A program made the position numbers and the translations under genes. A model generated the notes under the pieces. It did not search any database, was not told the origin of the DNA, and saw only the letters and a list, made by a program, of their open reading frames with translations. From a virus: 22,910 bases of DNA. Where the stretch lies: the IMG/VR virus record IMGVR_UViG_3300045996_001307, positions 1 through 22,910 of that record; one strand, written 5' to 3'. Positions within the stretch are counted from its first letter, which is position 1. Each line of letters opens with the position of its first letter. Positions 15,559 through 22,637 of the stretch are shown piece by piece.

Positions 15559-15923
15559 TTGGGATCCTTTCTAGTCTCGCCAAAGGCGGGACGTGGCGCG
15601 CTCGCCCGGGTTGCACCGCCGTTGCCGGCGACAACGAAAGTGCCCTGGGAGAGGCTTAGTGACTGGTAGACCTCCATGTCATAGAGGATATACAGATCCG
15701 ACGGGAATCCATCATGGGCTTCCGGGCCCATGTACTCGGAGAAGAAGTACATCTCCAGATAGTAGGCGTCGATGCCGTTTATGGTGATCCGCAAGGGCCG
15801 GCCGTAGGCTTCTATGTGACGCTCTCGCGCTGCGTAGACCGCCTCTAGGAAGGCGTGCTCACGCTTTTTGTCGATCTCCCGGCGGGGTGATTCACGTTCA
15901 CGGGGGGTCTCGCTAGAGGCCAT
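15555..15923 (-). CDS. Accessory protein, unknown
   Basis: A 122-residue protein with a charged N-terminus (PRERESPRREIDKKREHAFL), a central aromatic-rich segment (GIDAYYLEMYFFSEYMGPEA) and a basic end. No family is recognised. The frame extends to a GTG at 15950, but ATG 15923 is preferred because it overlaps the preceding small gene by 11 bases, the arrangement used elsewhere in this cluster. Member of a five-gene block of small proteins between portal and protease. Confidence 0.7.
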   Translation of the reverse strand: MASSETPRERESPRREIDKKREHAFLEAVYAARERHIEAYGRPLRITINGIDAYYLEMYFFSEYMGPEAHDGFPSDLYILYDMEVYQSLSLSQGTFVVAGNGGATRASAPRPAFGETRKDPK

Positions 15924-16089
15924 CCCCCGGGTCCCTCCATGGCTTCTCACGCTGCCGGCGCAAACGCCGGCGCCGCTCCTCTTCGCGTGCTCTGCGGTCC
16001 TTGCTGCTCTCGCCGCGGGCTCCGCCTCTGGTAAAGCCCCCCTCGCGGCCGGTCCTGATCGACGTATCTTCCATGTCCTTACGCTTCAT
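15913..16089 (-). CDS. Small highly basic/charged peptide, unknown
   Basis: A 58-residue open frame from ATG 16089 to TAG 15913, rich in Arg, Lys and Glu (EDTSIRTGREGG; EEERRRRLRRQREKPWRDPG). It overlaps the upstream gene by 11 bases (ATG inside GATGAAGCGTAA) and the downstream gene by 11 bases. The symmetrical overlaps favour a real gene, while composition alone would be weak evidence. The Arg-rich segment could bind nucleic acid. Confidence 0.55.
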   Translation of the reverse strand: MKRKDMEDTSIRTGREGGFTRGGARGESSKDRRAREEERRRRLRRQREKPWRDPGDGL

Positions 16090-16282
16090 CAGTCTCCTTC
16101 TCTAGTTCTTTCCTGTACGCAACATAGGCATCTTCGTCCATCATCAGCAGAAATGCACAGCTAGAACAGTAGCGGGCCGGGAACCGCGAGCCCTCGTAGT
16201 AGACGTAGATCCCGACCTCGCAGTTGACGCGGGCACACGAAGGGCAGTCGTAATTACCTGAGCGGTCAAGCTCTATTATCAT
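16079..16282 (-). CDS. Small zinc-ribbon-like protein
   Basis: A 67-residue protein with two CxxC pairs, Cys13/Cys16 (DCPSCARVNC) and Cys39/Cys42 (RYCSSCAF), the spacing of a zinc ribbon, plus an extra Cys21, and an acidic C-terminal helix (AYVAYRKELEKETDEA). The frame is open further upstream to 16378, but ATG 16282 sits after GGAGGAAG and forms an ATGA overlap with the upstream gene's stop, so it is preferred. Function unknown, probably structural zinc. Confidence 0.75.
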   Translation of the reverse strand: MIIELDRSGNYDCPSCARVNCEVGIYVYYEGSRFPARYCSSCAFLLMMDEDAYVAYRKELEKETDEA

Positions 16283-16443
16283 ACGAAGACTTCCTCCTGT
16301 GGTGAACACAGGGCATCGAAATACTCTTCTGGATCGAAATACTCGAGGACTTGGCCACCGATACTCCACTCGCCCCACGGCATCAGTGAAACGCTGTCCA
16401 TGTTTATTCTCTCGATCACTACGGGCTGTTCCTTACCATACAT
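16279..16443 (-). CDS. Small acidic protein, unknown
   Basis: A 54-residue open frame (starts MYGKEQPVVIERINMDSVSL; aromatic/acidic end EYFDPEEYFDAL) that fills the gap between the portal and zinc-ribbon genes. AGGTGG lies six bases before ATG 16443, over the portal's stop, and its TGA overlaps the next ATG (ATGA). Tight coupling on both sides supports coding. No family recognised. Confidence 0.7.
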   Translation of the reverse strand: MYGKEQPVVIERINMDSVSLMPWGEWSIGGQVLEYFDPEEYFDALCSPQEEVFV

Positions 16444-16446
16444 CAA

Positions 16447-18273
16447 TTACCACCTCTCGGCCCTCGCAATCGCCAGCTCGTAGCGCTCCTGGTTTCTCTC
16501 GCCGTGGTAGAAGGCGGCGTAGGCCCCGTCGGATTCCTCCACGATCGTTACCGCCTCGCCGAAGTGGCCCTCGGGGTCGGCCGTGAGCTTGAACCAGTAA
16601 TCATTCTCGGTTTTGCCGATGTACTCCCCGAGGCCATCCATCTCCCGCTCGGCATCCTCTAAGCTGAAGCGGTAGCGATCATCGTGGGCGTAGTGACTAG
16701 CGTGGCCGTTGCCTACGTAGCTTAGTTCATCCTCGGGATCGGGTTCATTGATGTCTTGGGGGTCCCCTTCATCCACCACCTCTCCGCCCTCGGCCGGAGT
16801 GTTGGGGTTATCCGGGGTGTTCGGGCCGTTCGGGTCGGTGTTCCCCTCGATGGCACGCTCGGCCGGGACCATGCCGGCGGAGAACCAGCCGATGTCAGCA
16901 CCAACCACACCCTCCAGGTCGAGCCCGAGATCGTGGCGGCGGTTGATCTCTTCGAGCGGCGTGCCCATCGTGTGAAGGATCTTCGCCGAACGGACGCGCT
17001 CGTGTACGGACTCGGCCAGGTCCTCCACATTGGAGAGGTCGTACCAGAGGACGTGCTCGCCGCCGAACTCGGAGGCAAGATTGAGTGCATACCCCGACTC
17101 GATGCGATCGAGTAGCGGAATGTTGGTCCGCATCCAGAAGCCGCGGGCCGCGGCATCCATGTTGGCGAGCGTCGCGTTCTCCTTCATGCCGATGATCGAC
17201 TCATCGACGCCAAGGACGGCACAGATGGACTTGCGGTTCATCCCACGCGAGGCGCCCCAGTCCATCTCCACAGGGGTCCTCGACAGGTCGAACCACTTCA
17301 CGGCGTTGCCGATCACCCACGGCAAGCGAGCACCCTCAACGCCGGTCCACTGTTCCCGTACCCGGCGCGTCGCCTCCTCGTACTGCTCATCGTCGATCTC
17401 TTCAGCGAGTGCGATGATCCCATCGGGGATGCCGCGATTGTCCATGCTGATCTTCTGCCAGTCCTGCTGCGCCCGGTCGGTCTGCACGGCTCTTGAAGCG
17501 GCGCGAAGTGGGCTCATCCCCCAGTAAGGGTTGCCGGGGTCAGGGTATTTCCAGTGGAGCACATCTTGGGGTGGGTAGTCGACGTCATCACGCCGGCGCG
17601 TGGTCGGTTTGTAGACGTAGTTGCCGATCCATGTGTCCGAGTCAGGCTCTACCGTCACCTTATCCGGCATGAGCGGCCAGAGTGCCACGGGTACGTTGCG
17701 CTGCTCACCCACCACACCGCGGACCTTCACCCAGATCACGTTGCCGCCGAGGTCGAGGTTATAGACCCAGAGCTCCAGCATCTCCTGACGCGAGATGAAC
17801 GGATTCGGGTTTTCCACGAGATGCTCGAGCGGATGGTTCGGGTGCGGCGTGAGGTGCGCCCGCTTCTCGGTGAAGACCGCCTTGCCCTTGGTGCGAGTGT
17901 GGCGCCTGGGCGTATGTGCATCCCGCATAAAGTCCTTACGCTGGGACGGCGGGAGACCCTTCTTCTCCCACTCGAAGCGGCGCTTCGAGTGGCCATCGAC
18001 GAACATCGAGACCCTCCAGGGGACCCCACTGATCGCGCGTGCCTTGGCCGCGATGCAGGCGTAGACCCACTCGGATTGCTCCAGGCCCTCGCGTGTGGCC
18101 TTCTCCGTTGTCCACCGCCCCCAGTTTGGCGAGCGCTGGATGTCCGGGCCCTTGATCCCGGGCTTGAGACGCTTCGGAGTGGTCCGCCGCGTCTCTATCG
18201 AAGTGGGAACCAGCCCGCCGGAGCCGCGGGTAGCCGGCACCAGTGAGCCGAATATGCCAGGATCTTTAGCCAC
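16447..18273 (-). CDS. Portal protein, HK97-type
   Basis: A 608-residue portal that forms the twelve-fold DNA gate at one capsid vertex and docks the terminase. Family features: HLVENPNPFISRQEMLELWV, GNVIWVKVRG, VALWPLMPDKVTVEPD, DVLHWKYPDPGNPYWGMSPL, then DRAQQDWQKISMDNRGIPDG, and NRKSICAVLGVDESIIG before the C-terminal crown. The Asn/Pro-rich and Asp/Glu-rich stretch after residue about 490 is probably a flexible or internal extension. The long upstream frame to 18429 is non-coding in character; GTG 18273 with GGAGG six bases upstream and an 8-base overlap with the preceding gene is the likely start. Confidence 0.93.
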   Translation of the reverse strand: MAKDPGIFGSLVPATRGSGGLVPTSIETRRTTPKRLKPGIKGPDIQRSPNWGRWTTEKATREGLEQSEWVYACIAAKARAISGVPWRVSMFVDGHSKRRFEWEKKGLPPSQRKDFMRDAHTPRRHTRTKGKAVFTEKRAHLTPHPNHPLEHLVENPNPFISRQEMLELWVYNLDLGGNVIWVKVRGVVGEQRNVPVALWPLMPDKVTVEPDSDTWIGNYVYKPTTRRRDDVDYPPQDVLHWKYPDPGNPYWGMSPLRAASRAVQTDRAQQDWQKISMDNRGIPDGIIALAEEIDDEQYEEATRRVREQWTGVEGARLPWVIGNAVKWFDLSRTPVEMDWGASRGMNRKSICAVLGVDESIIGMKENATLANMDAAARGFWMRTNIPLLDRIESGYALNLASEFGGEHVLWYDLSNVEDLAESVHERVRSAKILHTMGTPLEEINRRHDLGLDLEGVVGADIGWFSAGMVPAERAIEGNTDPNGPNTPDNPNTPAEGGEVVDEGDPQDINEPDPEDELSYVGNGHASHYAHDDRYRFSLEDAEREMDGLGEYIGKTENDYWFKLTADPEGHFGEAVTIVEESDGAYAAFYHGERNQERYELAIARAERW

Positions 18274-18568
18274 CGAAGTCCTCCTTGTGGTCGACCCGCG
18301 CCTCGATGCGGCCGAAGGTCCAGTATAGGCGTTCGTTGGAGATGATGACCTCAGCACCCACCGGGAACTCCGCCTCGGCCTGACGCTTGGCCTCCTCGGC
18401 CGCCGCCCTGATGTCGAGGTCGGGGGCATTTAGCTCCGGGAGCCAGGCATCCTTGAAACGAACGCGCTGGTAGGTGTCCATCGGGTAGACGGACGGGTCG
18501 ACGATGGCCGTGTCACCATCAATGATCCGAACGATCCTCGCGGGGTAGAAGAAACGCAGCGGGCTCAC
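18266..18568 (-). CDS. Staphylococcal-nuclease-like (TNase-fold) protein
   Basis: A 100-residue protein with an SNase-type pattern: ARIVRIIDGDTAIVD (Asp17, Asp19), RVRFKDAWLPELNAP (Arg37, Asp40, Glu45), AEEAKRQAEAEFPVGAEVII and FGRIEARV (Arg87). The Asp/Arg/Asp/Glu/Arg set lies in the order of staphylococcal nuclease, but it is shorter than classical SNases and may only be a binding fold. It begins at GTG 18568 (GTGA overlap) between the terminase-linked unknown gene and portal, so a role near DNA packaging is plausible. Nuclease activity is not proven by sequence. Confidence 0.72.
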   Translation of the reverse strand: MSPLRFFYPARIVRIIDGDTAIVDPSVYPMDTYQRVRFKDAWLPELNAPDLDIRAAAEEAKRQAEAEFPVGAEVIISNERLYWTFGRIEARVDHKEDFGG

Positions 18569-18921
18569 GCGACCACCCCCGCAAGAGAGCTCGTAGTGAG
18601 CGGCCAGAGAAACACCGAAGCGCCATCGTAGGGGATGCCATTCTCATCGACCAGCTCGTGCTCAAAATCCAGGGCATAGAACCTGCAAAGCGGACCGTAG
18701 TACATGAAGGCAAACCCCTCGATGTCGTAGAGCCCGATGGCACGGATATCGAGCGCCTCCTCGCGCGCGGCCACGGTCTCCTCGGCCTTCTCGCGCGAGG
18801 AGTACAGGAGCAGGGCGACCTGCGGGCTCTCCTCGAGGTTATAGACGATCGCGAGCGGATCACCCCTATCGCTGAGAATCCAGTAGTAAATCTGCGTGCT
18901 CATGTCCCGGGCGTCCATCAT
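18565..18921 (-). CDS. Conserved-looking protein between terminase and portal, unknown
   Basis: A 118-residue protein, ATG 18921 overlapping the large terminase stop (ATGA) behind GGGGAG. It looks alpha/beta (YYWILSDRGDPLAIVYNL; SSREKAEETVAAREEAL helix; FAFMYYGPLCRFYALDFEHE). No family is recognised. Its place in the packaging cluster suggests an accessory virion or packaging role. Confidence 0.75.
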   Translation of the reverse strand: MMDARDMSTQIYYWILSDRGDPLAIVYNLEESPQVALLLYSSREKAEETVAAREEALDIRAIGLYDIEGFAFMYYGPLCRFYALDFEHELVDENGIPYDGASVFLWPLTTSSLAGVVA

Positions 18922-20336
18922 GCTCTCCCCATCTGCAAGCCCTTCTTGCGGCGCTTGCGAGCTCTCTTGGCCTTCTTGGTCAGCGAGTAGGCCAGGGCGC
19001 CGGCGACGAACTCATCCGGCGGATGGCCGCCGTAGTAGACCTGATCGTTCGTGAGCCTGGACATCACCCGGTACAGCCTCGGGATCATCGGCAAGGTGAT
19101 CTCATCCCCAGCCTGACATGCACCTACGTACCCGGAGAACATAGAGGCAATCAGCATACGCTGGGAGAACTGTATGCCTTCGGAATCTAGTGACGGGTCG
19201 ATAAAGGACCCGATCACATCGCCTATGCCGGTTTCATCGTGGCGCGCCTTCCCGCCGTAGTTACGGACCCGCTCGTTATAGCGGCCGATCACGAACGGCC
19301 AGTCGATCCGGCGCATGTAGGCCCACGCGGCGAGCTGGTCGGGCCCGGTATCGGACTCTCTGAAGGTGTGTAGACAGGTGTTATGGAGCTTCTTGCCCCA
19401 GTCAGCGCCATGCACGTAGCTCCCCGGAGCCTCCGGTGGGATGACCTCGTACTCGAAGCCCATCTCATCCAGGAACTCGCCCCAGTCGGGGTCAAACAGA
19501 ATCTCGAGGTGCTCGGCGTTGAAGATCCGCCCTTCTGGGTTGGGCTCCTGGAGCTCCACTTCGACGCGCCAGGTCTCCGGTGTCATGGTCTGCCTCTTCA
19601 GCGCGATCATCTCATCGGTCAGCCAGCCGCCGTTGTCGACGTGGTTGCACTTGTAGCAGACCTCATGGACTGGCCAGCCCATCGTATCGGCCATGTCGAT
19701 CGCATCGGTCATGGTCCCGGTCTCGTGCTGGTGCGTGGAGCCGGCGATCGCGCCAGCCTCCTCACCCTGCGGCTGGCCGAGGATCGACTCGAAGAGATCG
19801 AAGTTCATCTCGTCGATCTCGTCACAGATCACCTTGTTGGGGTGCCCGCCTCTTGCGTGAGTCTGCGAGGCGTTGAGCGCCCGGGCCACACCGCCGCCCT
19901 TGAAGCGCGCCTCGGTCGTGGTCCCCTGTCGAATCAGGTGCTTGGGCGCCCGGTGGTGATCCCACATGAGCCCCTTCATCTTGGGGTGCGTGCCGGTCAG
20001 ATACTTCTGTACGTTCTTGGACTGCTCACCGGAGCCGCCGAATATGTTGATCTCATAGCCTTTGAGCGCCGCAAGTAGTGAGCCGGTGACCCCGAAGGAG
20101 AGAGACTTGCCGGCCAGTCCCCGCGAGCCCTTGACGATGAAGACCGGGTGGCGGCCGAAGTAGCCATCGGCGACGATCTTGAACGGTGCGGTGTGCTCGG
20201 GGGAGCATGGACGCAGGGCGAAATTCAGCCCGAAAAAATATTGGATCCACCAATGCAGCCAGTGGTCGTCCTCTGGTGGCGTCTCAGAGAGGGTCCGAAT
20301 GATTTTCGTCTTCTGTGCGCCTTTGAGCTTCTTCAA
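18918..20336 (-). CDS. terL: Terminase large subunit
   Basis: Packaging motor ATPase and headful or cos nuclease, about 472 residues from the chosen start. The P-loop KGSRGLAGKS (residues 69-78) is a variant Walker A; Walker B with catalytic Glu is VICDEID (around 169-175); the nuclease domain shows GADWGKK (Asp312), HDETGIGDVIGSF (Asp367, Asp373) and DEFVAGALAYS near the end. The frame extends to 20651, but that part overlaps the small terminase in a different frame and reads as Arg/Ser noise. TTG 20336 is the first plausible start, with GAGGGAG eleven bases upstream and a 53-base overlap with terS. The start is uncertain. Confidence 0.93.
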   Translation of the reverse strand: MKKLKGAQKTKIIRTLSETPPEDDHWLHWWIQYFFGLNFALRPCSPEHTAPFKIVADGYFGRHPVFIVKGSRGLAGKSLSFGVTGSLLAALKGYEINIFGGSGEQSKNVQKYLTGTHPKMKGLMWDHHRAPKHLIRQGTTTEARFKGGGVARALNASQTHARGGHPNKVICDEIDEMNFDLFESILGQPQGEEAGAIAGSTHQHETGTMTDAIDMADTMGWPVHEVCYKCNHVDNGGWLTDEMIALKRQTMTPETWRVEVELQEPNPEGRIFNAEHLEILFDPDWGEFLDEMGFEYEVIPPEAPGSYVHGADWGKKLHNTCLHTFRESDTGPDQLAAWAYMRRIDWPFVIGRYNERVRNYGGKARHDETGIGDVIGSFIDPSLDSEGIQFSQRMLIASMFSGYVGACQAGDEITLPMIPRLYRVMSRLTNDQVYYGGHPPDEFVAGALAYSLTKKAKRARKRRKKGLQMGRA

Positions 20337-20913
20337 AAAATTCGATCGCTCCCTCGGGCGAGAGTTCCTCCAGCGCGTCAGCCACGGCGTCTTCGTCGGC
20401 ATCGGTCCACCTCCCCTCATTGTGCGCCTGAGAAAGCCTCTCCTGCTCCAGAAGCATCTTGTAGACCTCGAGCGAGAACTTGGACATCTGTACGGCATGA
20501 GCCATCGAATAATTCTCGGCCGAGAGCTCCCTGTTGAAAATATCCTGAGCCTTCTGGTAGGCCGCCTCACCCAGATCGAGGATCCTCTTGAACTGCTTCT
20601 CCTTCTCAGCGGCAATAGTCGTCCACCTGGAGGTAATTCCCCGGAGCTCACCCTCTACCCTGGCCCTGGCCTTCGCATCATCCTTCGCCAGAGCCCGCTC
20701 GCGCCAGTCATAGCGCTCCGTCCACCCTCTGAAGTAGGGTTGGACATTCACATCCTGGCAAGTGCCCTCCGGCTGCCCCGTTGCCTCATCCTTATAGAGC
20801 CGAAACGCCGCTATGTAGGTCCGCTCGAGCGGTGGAATGTCCGAATAGATCACGAATGCCCGGAATGCCTTCTCCGGCTCCTCGTTTAACCTGTCCCATG
20901 GGTTCTTTGCCAT
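20284..20913 (-). CDS. terS: Probable terminase small subunit
   Basis: A 209-residue protein directly before the large terminase. Features suit a small terminase: N-terminal region with YTWRERALAKDD-like helix (actual WTERYDWRERALAKDDAKAR at residues 64-83), long central helices (AEKEKQFKRILDLGEAAYQK; MSKFSLEVYKMLLEQERLS) for oligomerisation, and an acidic C-terminus that could contact TerL. Small terminases vary strongly, so the call rests mainly on position. ATG 20913 has no Shine-Dalgarno but has a promoter immediately upstream. Confidence 0.82.
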   Translation of the reverse strand: MAKNPWDRLNEEPEKAFRAFVIYSDIPPLERTYIAAFRLYKDEATGQPEGTCQDVNVQPYFRGWTERYDWRERALAKDDAKARARVEGELRGITSRWTTIAAEKEKQFKRILDLGEAAYQKAQDIFNRELSAENYSMAHAVQMSKFSLEVYKMLLEQERLSQAHNEGRWTDADEDAVADALEELSPEGAIEFFEEAQRRTEDENHSDPL

Positions 20914-20948
20914 GGATCTATCTTACCTACGGCTTGCGAAAACAGCAA
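20914..20948 (-). promoter_or_regulatory. Putative leaderless promoter of terS
   Basis: TTGCTG (20948-20943), a 17-base spacer, TAAGAT (20925-20920) and six bases before ATG 20913. Transcription would start at or next to the A of the ATG. No Shine-Dalgarno is present, in contrast with the operon's internal genes. This is the best-spaced sigma70-type candidate in the window. Confidence 0.6.
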
Positions 20949-21223
20949 CAGAGGTGTAGAGTGGCCTCCAGTACACGCGCCCGGTCCATCCTCCTTTCCC
21001 TTTCCCCACCTATCACCCCGTTGGACCGGGCTTCGCTACGTTTAGAGGGGTCTTCAGGGCTACTGGCGGGCAACTCCGGGGTCAGTGGCGCCACGCAAGG
21101 GGGCAGCCCGGGGGGTTTCAGGCGGTTAGCGGGACCCTCGCGGGCGAATATGTAGGGTTAGTGGAATAAAACCGCGGGATCCCGCCCACTAATGTAGGGT
21201 TACAGGAACGATCAGGGCTCGAG
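20949..21223. other. Noncoding region upstream of terS, cos/operator candidate
   Basis: About 275 bases with no supported gene but much symmetry. A 10-bp inverted repeat GCCCGGTCCA/TGGACCGGGC (20979-20988 and 21022-21031) encloses a pyrimidine-rich loop on the plus strand. GTGGCGCCAC (21085-21094) is a perfect palindrome. A composite element sits at 21150-21202. Cohesive-end sites commonly lie just upstream of terS, and CAGGCGGTTA (21119-21128) resembles the overhangs of some actinophages, but this is speculative. Confidence 0.4.
21150..21202. repeat. Direct repeats flanking nested dyads
   Basis: ATGTAGGGTTA occurs at 21150-21160 and 21192-21202. Between them TTAGTGG (21158-21164) pairs with CCACTAA (21186-21192), enclosing the perfect palindrome GCGGGATCCCGC (21174-21185). 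On the minus strand the palindrome is followed by GGTTTTATT, so it could act as the terminator of the upstream peptidase gene; the repeats suggest a protein-binding site instead or as well. Confidence 0.6.
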
Positions 21224-22090
21224 TTAGATGCCCGGAAGCGCTACGAGTGCATCGAGACTGAGGGCGAAAGGCGCGCGGGGATACCACAGGGCCGCGGTCT
21301 TCTTATCGCGGATGGAGCGGGAATCGTTGAAGCCCACGGCGTCGGCCGGGTCGAGCACGAACTGGACGGGGATCGGGTAGTGCATGATCGAGTTCTTATC
21401 GTAGACCGAAAAGTTCGTCAGAAGCGCGGAATACTTCCTGAAGACCTGGCGCTCCACATCCTGAGCCGTCCAGAAGTTGGGCGCCCCCATGTAGTAATCC
21501 AGCACCCGCTCCCGGTTCCAGCTTATCTCCGCCTCGGGGTGGGCCTGCTCGTGGCCGAAGTCGAGCATGTGCCCGAACTCATGGACCACGGTGCGGCGCC
21601 ACTCATCCAGATCATCTACGACGTCCGCATCCAGCAGCCAGCCTAGCTGCATGGTCGGCTCGTCGTCAGGGATGGCCAGATTGTCGGTGCCGAGGTAGGA
21701 CCAGGACCCGCCGGGCTCGAACGTGATGCGGATGTCTGCCATGCTCCTGTCAGTCGTGACGTTGAAGACGAGGTTGGCCTGCTTCAGCCAGTTGTTGCCG
21801 AGGTCTATCACCCGATCGCGGGCCCACTGTGGACCATCCATAAAGTAGAAGTTGATCGTCCGCCCAACCTGCCACTTCTTCGAGGTGAACATCACGAGAC
21901 CTTCAGCGTGGATCTCTTCGGCCGAGAAGGACGGAATGAAATCCCGGAGTCGCTCCATCGCGTCGCCCATGAGCGAAGCATCAGGGGCATTGCCGGGCCG
22001 CTCGAGGCGAGCGCGCTCTGAAGCCTCCGGCTGCCGGGGTGAAGGAACGATCCTGTCTGCACATGCGCGGATTATCTGTTCTTTAGCCAT
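21224..22090 (-). CDS. Astacin-like zinc metallopeptidase (metzincin)
   Basis: A 288-residue protein with the metzincin zinc site HEFGHMLDFGHEQ (His170, Glu171, His174, His180) and the Met-turn SIMHYP (Met236), the combination typical of astacin/matrixin families; GSWSYLGTD at 129-137 and TMQLGWL before the helix fit related peptidases. No signal peptide or membrane segment, so release would be by lysis or virion incorporation. The N-terminal 60 residues may be a propeptide or targeting region. It lies between another metallopeptidase and terS. Substrate is unknown; host surface or exopolymer proteins and structural-protein processing are options. Confidence 0.9.
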   Translation of the reverse strand: MAKEQIIRACADRIVPSPRQPEASERARLERPGNAPDASLMGDAMERLRDFIPSFSAEEIHAEGLVMFTSKKWQVGRTINFYFMDGPQWARDRVIDLGNNWLKQANLVFNVTTDRSMADIRITFEPGGSWSYLGTDNLAIPDDEPTMQLGWLLDADVVDDLDEWRRTVVHEFGHMLDFGHEQAHPEAEISWNRERVLDYYMGAPNFWTAQDVERQVFRKYSALLTNFSVYDKNSIMHYPIPVQFVLDPADAVGFNDSRSIRDKKTAALWYPRAPFALSLDALVALPGI

Positions 22091-22127
22091 GCCGGGAAGT
22101 CTAACAGAGGTCGGATCACAGCCGCAA
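22091..22127 (-). promoter_or_regulatory. Putative leaderless promoter of the astacin-like gene
   Basis: TTGCGG (22127-22122), an 18-base spacer, TAGACT (22103-22098), then seven bases to ATG 22090 with no Shine-Dalgarno. The -35 overlaps the end of the upstream peptidase gene. Same architecture as the terS promoter. Confidence 0.5.
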
Positions 22128-22625
22128 CGAATCGAACAGCGCCGCCGTGTCGGGCTCCTTGCGCATCAGCAGGTCGTAAGCGGCGGGCAACTGGCGCCCA
22201 AAGACCCAGGTACGGAACGCCTCGGCGAAGCGCTCGTAAGGATCGGTGCCGGCGTAGCCCGTGACGTCGATGTAAGGGATCCACATTCCAGGTGCCGGGC
22301 TGGTTGGGTGGGTGAACATCCATTCGTGCAGAACATGGCCGAGCTCGTGGACAATTACCCAGGGCTCCTCCGGGATAGGCAGGACCACGGTCGGCCGGCG
22401 CTTGTCGCGAGGTAGATGCTCCTGGTGCATGAGCTCGGCGACATGGGCGAGCTGATCGTAGCCGATGCCGTGGACACTCATCTCGTGGTGATGCAGGTTG
22501 ACGAAGAGCGGGGAGACCTCAAGCAGATAGTCAGGGCGCCGCGCCAGTCCAGAAAGGTTCGGGGGAAGAAGAGACGCAGCGTGACGGATCGCCGGGTGCT
22601 GGCGCCTCGAAGGAGATCGGTTCAT
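22116..22625 (-). CDS. Gluzincin-like zinc metallopeptidase
   Basis: A 169-residue protein with HELGHVLHE (His93, Glu94, His97) and a downstream YERFAEAFRTW segment (Glu131/Glu135) that can supply the third zinc ligand, as in HExxH...E gluzincin-type peptidases. No Met-turn, so it is unrelated to the neighbouring astacin-like enzyme. No signal peptide. The frame stays open to 22901 but the upstream part is Arg/Ser/Gly-rich noise; ATG 22625 is preferred, with a TACACT box six bases upstream and only AGGA abutting the ATG. Substrate unknown. Confidence 0.8.
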   Translation of the reverse strand: MNRSPSRRQHPAIRHAASLLPPNLSGLARRPDYLLEVSPLFVNLHHHEMSVHGIGYDQLAHVAELMHQEHLPRDKRRPTVVLPIPEEPWVIVHELGHVLHEWMFTHPTSPAPGMWIPYIDVTGYAGTDPYERFAEAFRTWVFGRQLPAAYDLLMRKEPDTAALFDSLRL

Positions 22626-22637
22626 TCCTGAAGTGTA
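22626..22637 (-). promoter_or_regulatory. Putative -10 box of the gluzincin-like gene
   Basis: TACACT (22637-22632) lies six bases before ATG 22625, inside GCTACACT. The same octamer occurs again at 22740-22733. No convincing -35 is seen at standard spacing. Fits the leaderless pattern of the neighbouring genes. Confidence 0.4.

Noticed and set aside
15555-15950. Longer start at GTG 15950 for the accessory gene
   Set aside because: It would overlap the upstream small gene by 38 bases, unlike the 4-11 base overlaps of the cluster; ATG 15923 fits better.
17554-18246. Plus-strand 230-residue open frame opposite the portal
   Set aside because: Antisense shadow with no motif and no ribosome site; the portal frame explains the sequence.
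18274-18429. N-terminal extension of the portal frame
   Set aside because: Arg/Ser/Thr-rich, lies over the SNase-like gene in another frame, and the GTG at 18273 has a strong ribosome site.
20337-20651. N-terminal extension of the terL frame
   Set aside because: Overlaps terS out of frame and is low-complexity Arg/Ser; no family resemblance.
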